This document shows, in pieces, positions 34,886-43,619 of a stretch of 64,000 nt of DNA. The stretch spans positions 1 to 64,000 of the forward strand of contig NZ_BAAAPC010000014.1 in the NCBI RefSeq assembly GCF_039530945.1. Reading direction: 5' to 3'. The first letter of the stretch is position 1; the number at the start of each line of letters is the position of its first letter. This DNA is from Nocardiopsis_C rhodophaea. GTDB lineage: Bacteria; Actinomycetota; Actinomycetes; Streptosporangiales; Streptosporangiaceae. Both the position numbers and the translations under genes were made by a program. The notes below the pieces were generated by a model. The model was not told the DNA's origin. It did no database searches and saw only the letters and a program-made list of their open reading frames with translations.

Positions 34886-35986
34886 TTAGTACACCCCTTC
34901 GATCACGGGCTTGTCGTCGAAGGTGGCGACCGGTGCGACGTCGGCGACCGAGTCGCCCACGTGGCCCGACGGCGCCTCGACGCGGATTGCGGTGTCGCGC
35001 TCCAGATTGTTCGGGAGAAGCATCGCCTTGCTCACGTGGTTCATGACGACCTGGCCCCGCTCGCCATAGGCCACCCTGTCCCCTGTGTCGGGGTCGATGA
35101 CGGCGAAGGTGACGTGCGGGGAGAAGGTGTCGAAGGTGCAGAGGTCCTCGTCGGAGAGGCCCGCCCGCTCCACGGTGCCGGAGAGGATCATGGTGCTGCC
35201 GTAGTTGCCCCACAGGTCGACGTCGGGGAGGACTTCGGTGCGGAGCAGGTGCCGCGTGTCGGCGTCCATGTGCGCGCCGCCCCACATGACCACTTCAACC
35301 TTGTCGTTGATCAGCTTGGCGGTGTGATCGTCTCGGACCAGGCGCTCCAGCAGCGGGGGAGTGGTCACGAGGTATCCGATGGTCTGCGTTTCGAGCACGT
35401 CGCGAGCCTGGGCGACGAGGTGTTCGGCGTAGCGGTCGGCCTCGTCGGCCCGGCCGTCGGCTATGCACCTCTTCACCCAGCGGGGGTCGAGGTCGACGAA
35501 GTACGGCACGCCCCCGCGCCGCAGCGCCATGCGCCGCGTCCACGAGCCGAACATGTGCGGGCCGGTCGGCACCACGCCCAGCCAGTTGATCCCGCGTCTG
35601 TGGCCGCGCGCGTCCATGTGGCCTTCCTGCCATGACTCCGAGCGGGCCATCCACTCCTCAAGAAAGGGCAGCCGCTTGGGGCTGCCGGTCGTGCCCCCGC
35701 TCTCGTAGACCCCGATGACCGTGGCGGTCTCGCCGTAGCCTTTGGGGATCAGATCCTCGAAGGGCACGTTGCGGAACTCGTCGACGACATTGGGGAAGAG
35801 GCGCAGGTCATCGAAGGTGTGCACGTCGCGGATCGGATCGAAGTCCAGCGTTTTGGCCCGCTCCAGCCAGTAGGGCGAACCCGTCTGGGGGCTGAAGTGC
35901 CAGTGCATCGCGGCTTCGATGAACTCGGTGGCGTCCGGGACCCGGTCCAGCGGGAAATCCAGGATGTCTTCGTGTGCGACTGCCAT
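34886..35986 (-). CDS. AMP-forming acyl-activating enzyme (LuxE/EhpF-like)
   Basis: 366 residues. The adenylate-forming P-loop reads Y-E-S-G-G-T-T-G-S-P-K-R near 113-124. A second core motif is L-W-G-N-Y-G-S-T-M near 240, and G-E-R-G-Q-V-V-M-N-H-V near 305. The length suits the LuxE/EhpF group, which lacks the full C-terminal lid of acyl-CoA synthetases. EhpF acts in griseoluteic acid (phenazine) biosynthesis together with a reductase; here there are no phenazine core genes. ATG at 35986 has GAGAGG six bases upstream. TetR gene is divergent. Confidence 0.8.
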   Translation of the reverse strand: MAVAHEDILDFPLDRVPDATEFIEAAMHWHFSPQTGSPYWLERAKTLDFDPIRDVHTFDDLRLFPNVVDEFRNVPFEDLIPKGYGETATVIGVYESGGTTGSPKRLPFLEEWMARSESWQEGHMDARGHRRGINWLGVVPTGPHMFGSWTRRMALRRGGVPYFVDLDPRWVKRCIADGRADEADRYAEHLVAQARDVLETQTIGYLVTTPPLLERLVRDDHTAKLINDKVEVVMWGGAHMDADTRHLLRTEVLPDVDLWGNYGSTMILSGTVERAGLSDEDLCTFDTFSPHVTFAVIDPDTGDRVAYGERGQVVMNHVSKAMLLPNNLERDTAIRVEAPSGHVGDSVADVAPVATFDDKPVIEGVY

Positions 35987-36001
35987 GATCATCCTCTCGA
36001 C

Positions 36002-36014
36002 GCGGACTGTCCGC
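36002..36014. promoter_or_regulatory. TetR operator candidate
   Basis: GCGGACTGTCCGC is a perfect 6-bp inverted repeat around one base, in the 107-bp divergent region between the acyl-activating enzyme and its TetR neighbour. Confidence 0.45.
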
Positions 36015-36093
36015 ATCCTCGCTCCTCGGGCGAGTGAGCGGGCGAGCCGATGTACAGCCGAGAATATATTTACAATGATGGAAAGTAAAGAAA

Positions 36094-36795
36094 ATGAGCC
36101 GCGCAAGATCCAATCCGACTGAAGGAGATGCCCTGGTATCCGACGGCCGAGCACATGTCGAGCGCACCAACGATTCTGGTCAGCGGGAGACGGAAACGGG
36201 GTCGGGTCGCGGGCGTGGCCGCCCCCGCAATCCGGCGATCGAGGAAGCGGTCCTGAAAGCCGTGCGGCACCGCCTCGCACTGGACGGCTACGCGAGGATG
36301 AGCATCGCCGACATCGCCTCGGACGCGGGGGTCACGCGTCCGACGATCTACCGCCGATGGCCCACCAAGATCGAGCTGGTAACGGCCGCTCTGGACTATG
36401 CCTTTACACGCATCGCTCCGCTACTCCCACCACCCGACACCGACCGGTCGGCCTTCGACGACATCGTTGACCTGCTGCGCCTCTTCAACGAGGCGATGAC
36501 CAGCCCGGACGGCGGATTCGACATCATCTGTGCGACCCTGGCGGAACGACGCCAGACCCCTGAACTCCTCGCCATGGCGCGCGAACACGGCGTCGAACCC
36601 CGCCATGCCCTCATCGAAGCGGCCCTCCGCCGAGGCCAGGAGAGCGGTGAACTCCGCACCGACCTCGACATCGACACAGTCGCCACCATGCTCCACGGCA
36701 CCCTCTTCCAGTCCTACCTCCGCACCGGCGAGTTCGATCAGGATCTTCCCCAGCGGATCGTGAACGCGGTCTGGCCGGCTATCGCTGCCTCATGA
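36094..36795 (+). CDS. TetR family regulator
   Basis: 233 residues. About 40 disordered N-terminal residues precede G-R-G-R-P-R-N-P-A-I-E-E-A-V-L and the HTH, M-S-I-A-D-I-A-S-D-A-G-V-T-R-P-T-I-Y-R-R-W-P-T-K. The C-terminal domain is TetR_C-like. Divergent from the carboxylate-reducing pair, which it probably represses. ATG at 36094 has GGAAAG nine bases upstream; a shorter form starting later is possible. Confidence 0.9.
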   Translation: MSRARSNPTEGDALVSDGRAHVERTNDSGQRETETGSGRGRGRPRNPAIEEAVLKAVRHRLALDGYARMSIADIASDAGVTRPTIYRRWPTKIELVTAALDYAFTRIAPLLPPPDTDRSAFDDIVDLLRLFNEAMTSPDGGFDIICATLAERRQTPELLAMAREHGVEPRHALIEAALRRGQESGELRTDLDIDTVATMLHGTLFQSYLRTGEFDQDLPQRIVNAVWPAIAAS

Positions 36796-37191
36796 GGTGG
36801 CGTCATGGCTACGGCCGGTCATGGTGACGGTGGACTGAAGCGCCCACGTCTCCACCTCCGGCCGGAGTCCGAGCGCCCCGCAGCGCCGGAGCCGGCGCTT
36901 ACGAGCGCGGTCCAGCCTCGGTCCCTCCGGGGATGTGCTCGTCACGCAGGTCAGCGGACGTTCGCGCGGGGCTATCGGCTCATGGTTCGGCATGCGCGAG
37001 GCGACACGGGGATCGCCTGGCCTCGCGGTTTCGCGGACTCGGTGAGCAGGCCCGCGGGTTCGGATTGTCTCGTCCGTCCGGATCTGCCATTGGTGCGTAC
37101 GGATTGGGGCGGTTTACCCATGCTTGCGGCGACATGTTATTGAGTTGGGCGGAACAAACATCAAAGATTGACGTGCCTTGTGAGGTGAAGC
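36796..37191. other. Intergenic region before the Nramp gene
   Basis: About 395 bp. No gene supported: open frames are short and show no recognisable protein. No clear metal-responsive operator or riboswitch seen. Confidence 0.5.
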
Positions 37192-38448
37192 GTGGGGATG
37201 CTCGACCATGCGGCCCGTGCCGCCCCTTCGACCGCTACACGGCTGCGTTCGGGTATCTCCCTCCTCGGTCCCGCGTTCGTCGCCGCGATCGCCTATGTCG
37301 ACCCCGGTAACGTCGCGACGAACATCGCCGCAGGTGCGACCTACGGCTACATGCTGGTGTGGGTCATCGTGGCGGCCAACCTCATGGCGTTTGTCGTGCA
37401 GTACCTTTCGGCCAAGCTCGGACTGGTGACCGGTCAGTCCCTCCCCGAGGCTCTGCGCGAGCGCTTACCGCGCACGGCCCGCCTCGGCTTCTGGGGGCAG
37501 GCCGAACTGGTGGCCATGGCCACTGATGTGGCGGAGGTGCTGGGCGGGGCGATCGCGTTGCGCATCCTGTTCGGCATTCCCCTCTTCCTCGGCGGAGTGA
37601 TCACCGGAGCGGTCTCGATGGCGCTGCTGGCGCTGCAGAACCGGTACGGGCAGCGCCCCTTCGAGAGAGCCATCACCGGGCTGCTGGCCGTGATCGCGCT
37701 GGGGTTCATGGCAGGGCTGGTCGTCCAGCCGCCATCTCCCGCTGGGACCCTGGGCGGACTGGTCCCCCGGTTTTCCGGCACCGAGAGCGTCCTCCTGGCG
37801 GCCGGAATGCTCGGCGCCACCGTGATGCCGCACGCGGTGTACGTGCACTCCGCCCTCGCGCGCGACCGCCACGGACAGCAGACGGGCCTGCTCCGGCAGC
37901 GGCTGCTGACGGCCAATAAGTACGACGTCGGCCTCGCGATGCTGCTCGCCGGAGCGGTCAACCTCGGCATGCTGCTGCTGGCGGCGAGCGCTCTGCCGGG
38001 GAGCGAGACCGGCGAGTCCCTGGAGGGGGCGCACGCCGCCGTCAGCGCGAGCCTCGGGCCGGCCATCGGCCTGCTCTTCGCGATCGGGCTCCTCGCCTCG
38101 GGCTTCTCCTCCACCGCTGTCGGCTGCTATGCGGGTGCGGTGGTGATGGACGGCCTCCTGCGCCGACGCGTCCCCCTCATCGCCCGCAGACTGATCACCT
38201 TGATCCCCGCCTTGGCGGTGCTGGCCCTGGGGATGGACCCCACCCGGGCCCTGGTCCTCTCGCAGGTGGTGTTGTCCTTCGGTATTCCGTTTGCCCTGGT
38301 CCCTCTGGTCATGCTCACGGCACGGCGCGACGTCATGGGGCGTCACGCGAACGGACGCTGGATCACCGCAGCGGCCGTGGTCATCGCGGCGGCCGTGGTG
38401 ACACTCAACATCGCGCTGATCTACCTCACCGCGACCGGGCAGGGCTGA
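37192..38448 (+). CDS. mntH: Nramp-family divalent metal transporter
   Basis: 418 residues with about eleven membrane segments. Nramp signatures are present: metal-site A-Y-V-D-P-G-N-V-A-T in TM1 near 34-43, and M-P-H-A-V-Y-V-H-S in TM6 near 212. The Met/Ala and Asp/Asn residues that coordinate Mn2+ or Fe2+ are intact, so H+-coupled Mn2+ uptake is expected. GTG start with GAGGTGAAG just upstream; an ATG two codons on is an alternative. Convergent with the CtaG-like gene. Confidence 0.92.
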   Translation: MGMLDHAARAAPSTATRLRSGISLLGPAFVAAIAYVDPGNVATNIAAGATYGYMLVWVIVAANLMAFVVQYLSAKLGLVTGQSLPEALRERLPRTARLGFWGQAELVAMATDVAEVLGGAIALRILFGIPLFLGGVITGAVSMALLALQNRYGQRPFERAITGLLAVIALGFMAGLVVQPPSPAGTLGGLVPRFSGTESVLLAAGMLGATVMPHAVYVHSALARDRHGQQTGLLRQRLLTANKYDVGLAMLLAGAVNLGMLLLAASALPGSETGESLEGAHAAVSASLGPAIGLLFAIGLLASGFSSTAVGCYAGAVVMDGLLRRRVPLIARRLITLIPALAVLALGMDPTRALVLSQVVLSFGIPFALVPLVMLTARRDVMGRHANGRWITAAAVVIAAAVVTLNIALIYLTATGQG

Positions 38449-38541
38449 CGCGAAGCACGAACCGCGGGTACCCGTCGCCCGGCCACCGCGGTGACCACGG
38501 CCGCGAACCCGCGAGGCGACAGCGTTCGGATCGGTCGGACC

Positions 38542-39549
38542 TCAGCGGCTGCCGACCGGTCGGGCCGAGGCCTCGTGCTCGGCAAGTCGCTGAAGATAGG
38601 CGTTGTAAGCGTTGAGCTCGGCGTCGCCGTCGCGATCGGCCTGGCGGTCCGTGCGGCGGGCGAGCCGGTCGTCGGAACGCATCCAGGTGATGGCGAGCGC
38701 GATCATCACCACGATGGTGGGGATGTCCCCGAACACCCACGTCAGGCCGCCCGCCCAGAGCTGGTCGGCCATGACGTCGACGTTCCACGACGGAGGCGGG
38801 GAGGCGAAGAACCGCGCGATCGGTGTCTCGGACATCATCACGGCGATCGCGAAGAAGGCGTGAAACGGCAGGCCGGACATCATGAGCATGATGCGCAGCA
38901 GGTGGTTCTTGGAGCCGGGCCAGGGGTCGACCATCAGTACGGGGCCGAAGTAGATGATCCCGGTCATGAGGAAGTGCAGCAGCATGAAGTAGTGCCCCCA
39001 CACGCTGCTCATGAGGACGTCGAAGATCGGCGTGAAGTAGATGCCGTAGAGGCTGAAGATGAACAGCGCCAGGGTGAACGCCGGGTGGGCGCCGACCTTG
39101 GCGATCGGGCTGTGCAGCAGCCACACCAGCGCGCGCCGCGGTGCGCCCCGCCGACCTTTTCCTGTGGGCAGCGTCCGCAGCAGCAGGGTCACGGGCGCGC
39201 CCAGGAGTAGGAAGACCGGGGCGAGCATGGTCAGGATCATGTGCTGGAACATGTGGACGCTGAACAGCGCCATGCCGTAGCCCTCGATGCCGGTGGCCGT
39301 CACCCACAGGACCAGGGCCACCCCCACCGCCCAGCTCACGGTCCGGCCGATCGGCCAGGGGACCCCGCGCCGCCGCAGGCGGAGGACGCCGACCGCGTAG
39401 AGGACGGCGAGCAGGGCGCACAGCACGGGGAAGAGCGCATAGGGCTGGGGATGCCAGGCAAGCAGGCCCGCCAGGTCGGGAGGTGCGGTCGGCATCCACA
39501 TGGGCCCCGACATCCCGTTGTGCATGTTCATCGTCATTTCGTCGTTCAT
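38542..39549 (-). CDS. CtaG-like cytochrome c oxidase assembly membrane protein
   Basis: 335 residues with about eight membrane segments, belonging to the Caa3_CtaG family. The Met/His-rich N-terminus (M-N-D-E-M-T-M-N-M-H-N-G-M), H-M-F-Q-H-M-I-L and G-H-Y-F-M-L-L-H-F-L-M-T-G contain potential copper ligands. In Bacillus CtaG helps assemble caa3 oxidase; actinomycete homologues are often linked to copper handling. ATG follows GGAAG. Confidence 0.88.
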   Translation of the reverse strand: MNDEMTMNMHNGMSGPMWMPTAPPDLAGLLAWHPQPYALFPVLCALLAVLYAVGVLRLRRRGVPWPIGRTVSWAVGVALVLWVTATGIEGYGMALFSVHMFQHMILTMLAPVFLLLGAPVTLLLRTLPTGKGRRGAPRRALVWLLHSPIAKVGAHPAFTLALFIFSLYGIYFTPIFDVLMSSVWGHYFMLLHFLMTGIIYFGPVLMVDPWPGSKNHLLRIMLMMSGLPFHAFFAIAVMMSETPIARFFASPPPSWNVDVMADQLWAGGLTWVFGDIPTIVVMIALAITWMRSDDRLARRTDRQADRDGDAELNAYNAYLQRLAEHEASARPVGSR

Positions 39550-39869
39550 GGTTCTTCCAAAGAGTGCGGAGGCAATCGCCGAGGCCGAGGGGCCCCGGCA
39601 CGGGACGTGTGCTCGGGGCCCGGCGCTGGCGGTAGGGCGTACGACAGGGGGTTGGGGACTGCTCAGCGCAGCGCCCTCCGGTAGGTCCGAAACGCCGGGG
39701 AAATGGCCGCGGTAATCGCCAGAAACCCCGGGGCACGGGTCGGTAAGAAGGTCACGGCGCGCAGCCCTCAGCGGCGCGGCGCGCAGCCGACCACACGGCG
39801 AGAAGCAGGTTGGATTACAGGGAGAGGGACCGGAGAAGGGCGCGCGTCAGCGCCGGATCCGCATCCGCC
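39550..39869. other. Intergenic region
   Basis: 320 bp between two leftward genes. No gene, repeat or terminator that I can support. Confidence 0.5.
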
Positions 39870-40292
39870 CTAGACCCGCTGGATGCACAGCGACAGCAGG
39901 AGGGGAGGCCCGACGGGCGGCACGGCACGGAAGCGGCGGAGGAGACGGTACCCCGCCTGCGGCGGCACCAGCCGGAACGCCACGACGAGGGCCACGCCGA
40001 GTGCCACCAGGAGGAGCGCCTGCGGCGCTGTCAGGCGTTGATCGACCCCCATGTCCTCGTCGGCGGCGTGGGGGGAGGCTCCGGTGTCGTCCGCGTTGTG
40101 CGGCGCCACGGCGGCGGTCGCCGGTTCCACCGAAGTGGCGGCGACCGGGGCCGCGCTCACCGCGGCGGCATCATCGGGGACGGCGGCGGCCGCATGGCAG
40201 ACCGAACAGAGGAAATGGACCAGCACGACCAGCGACAGCAGGAGGAACCGCAGGGGGATCCGCTGTCGCCGTGCACTGGTCGCCTCGATCAC
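39870..40292 (-). CDS. Small membrane-anchored protein, DUF6153-like, paralogue B
   Basis: 140 residues, GTG start. N-terminal hydrophobic segment near 15-37 containing C-S-V-C-H, an Ala/Val-rich linker, a second hydrophobic segment near 88-105, and a C-terminus ending L-S-L-C-I-Q-R-V. It shares this plan and the L-C-x-x-R-V end with the gene at 27040-27555. The C-S-V-C-H motif and position upstream of a CtaG-like gene make a metal-related role conceivable but unproven. Confidence 0.6.
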   Translation of the reverse strand: MIEATSARRQRIPLRFLLLSLVVLVHFLCSVCHAAAAVPDDAAAVSAAPVAATSVEPATAAVAPHNADDTGASPHAADEDMGVDQRLTAPQALLLVALGVALVVAFRLVPPQAGYRLLRRFRAVPPVGPPLLLSLCIQRV

Positions 40293-40470
40293 GCGTCGTA
40301 CCCTACCCGGGCCGCCGCACGTCGGCGCTCCGCCCCCGGGGCTGTGCGTCGATGGCTGTGCGGTGCCCAAACACAGGGCAGCCCGTCGGTCCGCGTGCCC
40401 CTTCTCACGGGCGAAGCCCGCCGCCGGACGCGAGGAACCAAGGGTGGGCGGAGGGGGTGCGAGGTCGTAG

Positions 40471-40523
40471 CCGCCGAGTCGGATGTCCGTGCCGCGTCCC
40501 GCCATCTGGGTAGAGACCGTGAC
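40471..40523 (-). pseudogene. SecA motif fragment
   Basis: This 53-bp stretch matches 50959-51011 of secA2 at 49 of 53 positions, in the same orientation. In the leftward frame it encodes V-T-V-S-T-Q-M-A-G-R-G-T-D-I-R-L-G-G, the helicase motif of SecA. The surrounding sequence is not SecA-like. It is a remnant of a secA copy immediately upstream of the Wadjet cassette. Confidence 0.75.
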
Positions 40524-40637
40524 CGAGGATCCCGATGTTTTCTGGTGTTGCGCTGCCAGGGCATTCGCTGGACAGACACGAGCGACATTCAGAAAGCTTT
40601 GAGCCGTGGCGTCCGCATCAGGTAACAATAGGTGGTG

Positions 40638-42293
40638 ATGTCCGCCGCAGACCCCCCTCAGGCGGCCGCTCCGGATGACGGCCCGGGACCGTCCTCCCGT
40701 CACCGGCCGTTCAGTTACCTCACCGCCCCGAACGCCCCCCTGTACCGGGCGGTCATGGGCGTGTTCGTGCGCGAGAAGGAGCGCTACACCGTCCACTTGC
40801 GGCCGGAGGACGTGCACCGGCTCCTGCCGGAGGAGCAGCGTCCCGCTGAACGCGAAACCGTGGTCGAGGCCCTCGACCGCCTCACCGAGTGGGGCAACCT
40901 ACGGCCCGACCCCGACACCACCCGGGTCACCGCCGTCGAGGACTTCTACCGGCGCCGCTACATCTACCAGCTCACCCGCGAAGGCGAGGCGGTGGAGGAG
41001 GCACTGGCCGCCTACGACGCCGGGCTTGGACGGCGCGGCGCGCTCCAGGCCGTCGCCCTGGCCGACATCGAGGCGCGGCTGCGCGAACTCCTCGCTCACG
41101 TCGGGCAGCCATCCCCGGACCCCGCCGTGGTGCACCTCGCCCTGCGTGACCTCGCCGGGCGGTTCGGCGACCTGGCGGACAACGCCCGCGCGTTCATGGG
41201 GTCGCTGCAGCGCACCATCGACCTGCACGACGCCGACGTGGCGGTGTTCCTCGCCTACAAGGACCGGCTGATCGACTACCTCGAACGGTTCATCCGCGAC
41301 CTGGTCGTCACCGGATCCGCCATCACCCGCCTTTTGACCGAGCTGGAGCAGCCCGCCCCCACAGGCGGTCCGGCAATCGATCGGCTCCTGCGTATCGCGG
41401 CGGAGCGCGATGCCGAGGACGCCGCGCCGGGTGCCCCCGATGCGACGGACCCTGCGGTCGGTACGGACAACAGGGCCCTCGACACCGCCCTCGACACATG
41501 GCGTGGCAAGTGGGACGGCCTGCGCGGCTGGTTTCTCCGCTCTTCCGGACACGAGCCCCAGGCCAAGTTGCTGCGCTCAGCCGCCCGAAGCGCCATCCCG
41601 CAGCTGCTAGCCGTCGTCTCCGCCCTCAACGAACGCCGTTCCGGGCGCTCCGACCGGTCCGCCGACTTCCGCGCTTTGGCGCGCTGGTTCGCCGACGCAC
41701 CCGACGACGCCTCCCGGCACCGCCTGTGGCGCGCGGCCTTCGGCCTCTACCCGGCGCGCCACCTCACCATCGACACCACAACCCTGGAGCGCCGCCACGC
41801 CGAACCGGTGCCGCCCTCCACTCCGTGGTCCGAGGCCGAACCGCTGCGCATCAGTCCGCAACTGCGCAAGACCGGGCAGTACGAGCGCAAGGGCAAGCCC
41901 AACAAGATCACCGATCGCACGGCGGAGCGCCGCCACCTCGCGGAGATCGCGCGCAAGCAGTCCGAAGAAATCGCCGCGGCCCGCGCCCGCCTTGACACGG
42001 GAGGCCCGATCCGGCTATCCGACATCGGTGAACTCGACCCCGCCGCCTTCGCGCTCTTCCTCGGCCTGCTCGGCGACGCCTTGGCCACGTGGCGGCCCGG
42101 CATCACGCAGACCGTCGCCACCAGCAACGACGGCGGGATGGAGATCCGCCTGCGGGCCCTGGACGGGGCGGGAACCGCGGAAATCCGCACGCCGCACGGT
42201 GTGTTCAGCGGGCCGGACCACCTCGTTGAGATCCTCGATGTCGAGGCGCGTGCGGCGGCGAGGCTCGACCATGGGGAAGGGAACGGACCATGA
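40638..42293 (+). CDS. jetA: Wadjet type III JetA (DUF2397/TIGR02677)
   Basis: 551 residues. The N-terminal winged-helix region begins F-S-Y-L-T-A-P-N-A-P-L-Y-R-A-V-M and L-R-P-E-D-V-H-R-L-L; the rest is long and helical, including L-Q-R-T-I-D-L-H-D-A-D-V-A-V-F and Y-L-E-R-F-I-R-D-L-V. This matches the DUF2397 (TIGR02677) subunit, a kleisin-like partner of the SMC protein JetC. It opens a four-gene operon and overlaps jetB by 4 bp. GTG at 40632 is an alternative start; ATG at 40638 was chosen for spacing to AGGTGG. Confidence 0.9.
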   Translation: MSAADPPQAAAPDDGPGPSSRHRPFSYLTAPNAPLYRAVMGVFVREKERYTVHLRPEDVHRLLPEEQRPAERETVVEALDRLTEWGNLRPDPDTTRVTAVEDFYRRRYIYQLTREGEAVEEALAAYDAGLGRRGALQAVALADIEARLRELLAHVGQPSPDPAVVHLALRDLAGRFGDLADNARAFMGSLQRTIDLHDADVAVFLAYKDRLIDYLERFIRDLVVTGSAITRLLTELEQPAPTGGPAIDRLLRIAAERDAEDAAPGAPDATDPAVGTDNRALDTALDTWRGKWDGLRGWFLRSSGHEPQAKLLRSAARSAIPQLLAVVSALNERRSGRSDRSADFRALARWFADAPDDASRHRLWRAAFGLYPARHLTIDTTTLERRHAEPVPPSTPWSEAEPLRISPQLRKTGQYERKGKPNKITDRTAERRHLAEIARKQSEEIAAARARLDTGGPIRLSDIGELDPAAFALFLGLLGDALATWRPGITQTVATSNDGGMEIRLRALDGAGTAEIRTPHGVFSGPDHLVEILDVEARAAARLDHGEGNGP

Positions 42294-43546
42294 GCCCCAC
42301 CGTCACGCCGCTGGAGGAACGCAACCGCGAACAGCGCCGTGCCGAGGTGCGCCGGGCAGCGCGCGCTCTGCTGCGCGCACCGCTGCTGGTGGGCAGGGGG
42401 CGCACCGCCGACGACTTCCGCCTAGTCCGCCAGCACGCCCGTGAGCTAAGGGAATGGTTCGACCGGAACACGGGCTGGGCCCTGCAGGTCGACAGCGAGA
42501 CCGCCCGCCTGCGCAAGTCGCCCGGAGACGTGCACGTCGCCACCCACGCCGCCCGGGAAGTCAGAGGGGCCAAGCTCGCTTTTACCCGCCGCCGCTACGT
42601 GCTCTTCTGCCTGGCGCTGGCGGTGCTGGAGCGCTCCGAGGCGCAGGTCGCGCTGGGGCGACTGGCCCAGGGCATCGTGATCGAGGCCCAGGAACCGTCG
42701 CTCGCCGAGGCAGGCATCGCCTTCACTCTTGAGGAACGCGGCGAGCGGACCGACCTCGTCGCGGTCGTGCGGCTCCTCATCGAGCTGGGCGTTCTCGACC
42801 GGGTCGCCGGGGACGAGGACGACTACGTCCGGGCCACCGGCGACGTCCTCTACGACGTGCGGCGCCGGGTGCTGGCTGGGCTGCTCACCGGCCGGACCGG
42901 GCCCTCGATGATCACGGCCGAGCACTTCGAACAGCGCCTGGACGATCTGGCCACCGATCCCGCCCTGGACGCCATGGACAGCGGGGACCTGCGCAATCGG
43001 GCGCTGCGCCACGCGCTCACCCGCCGCCTGCTCGACGATCCCGTCCTCTATTACGACACCCTGACGGACGCCGAGGCCGCCTATCTGACGAGCCAGCGCG
43101 CCGCGATCACAACGCGGATCACCGAACTGACCGGACTGGTCGCGGAAGTACGCGCCGAGGGCATCGCCATGGTCGACCCCGACGACGACCTCACCGACGT
43201 GCGGATGCCGGAGCAGGGGACGCACGGCCACGTCACCCTGCTGCTGGCCGAGCGCCTGGCCGCCAACGTGACCGAACCCGTGCCGGTGGCCCGGCTGGAG
43301 GCCGACGTACGCCACCTCGCCCAGACGTACGGCGCGTACTGGAAGAAGTCGGCCAAGGAGCCCGGAGCCGAGACCGAGCTCGTCGCGCGCTCCGTGGAGA
43401 AACTCGTGGCGTTGTCTCTGGCGGAGCACGGCACCGACACGGTCACCGGAGAACCCACGGTCGCGCCGCTGCCGGCCCTGGCACGCTACGCCGTCGGCGA
43501 GCCGGTGGTCCGCTCGGCCAAGCCGGCCCAGGGAACCCAGCGATGA
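42290..43546 (+). CDS. jetB: Wadjet type III JetB (DUF2398/TIGR02678)
   Basis: 418 residues of the DUF2398 (TIGR02678) family. Recognisable segments: R-R-A-A-R-A-L-L-R-A-P-L-L, F-T-R-R-R-Y-V-L-F-C-L-A-L-A-V-L-E-R-S-E-A-Q and R-R-V-L-A-G-L-L-T-G-R. Predicted winged-helix KITE-type subunit that bridges JetA and JetC. ATG overlaps the jetA stop (ATGA), giving translational coupling. A 73-bp gap follows before jetC. Confidence 0.9.
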   Translation: MSPTVTPLEERNREQRRAEVRRAARALLRAPLLVGRGRTADDFRLVRQHARELREWFDRNTGWALQVDSETARLRKSPGDVHVATHAAREVRGAKLAFTRRRYVLFCLALAVLERSEAQVALGRLAQGIVIEAQEPSLAEAGIAFTLEERGERTDLVAVVRLLIELGVLDRVAGDEDDYVRATGDVLYDVRRRVLAGLLTGRTGPSMITAEHFEQRLDDLATDPALDAMDSGDLRNRALRHALTRRLLDDPVLYYDTLTDAEAAYLTSQRAAITTRITELTGLVAEVRAEGIAMVDPDDDLTDVRMPEQGTHGHVTLLLAERLAANVTEPVPVARLEADVRHLAQTYGAYWKKSAKEPGAETELVARSVEKLVALSLAEHGTDTVTGEPTVAPLPALARYAVGEPVVRSAKPAQGTQR

Positions 43547-43619
43547 CGTATCGGCACCGCACACGGAAACGCGGCGGCGCAACGCACGGGCCGCAGCGAA
43601 ACGATGAGGAGCAGGGGCG

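Noticed and set aside
33569..35635. 688-residue rightward frame opposite the reductase pair
   Set aside because: It is antisense to two well-supported genes with clear motifs and contains no recognisable domain; an antisense shadow.
33515..35986. Phenazine biosynthetic cluster
   Set aside because: Only the EhpF/EhpG-like pair is present; no phzA-G core genes occur in the window.
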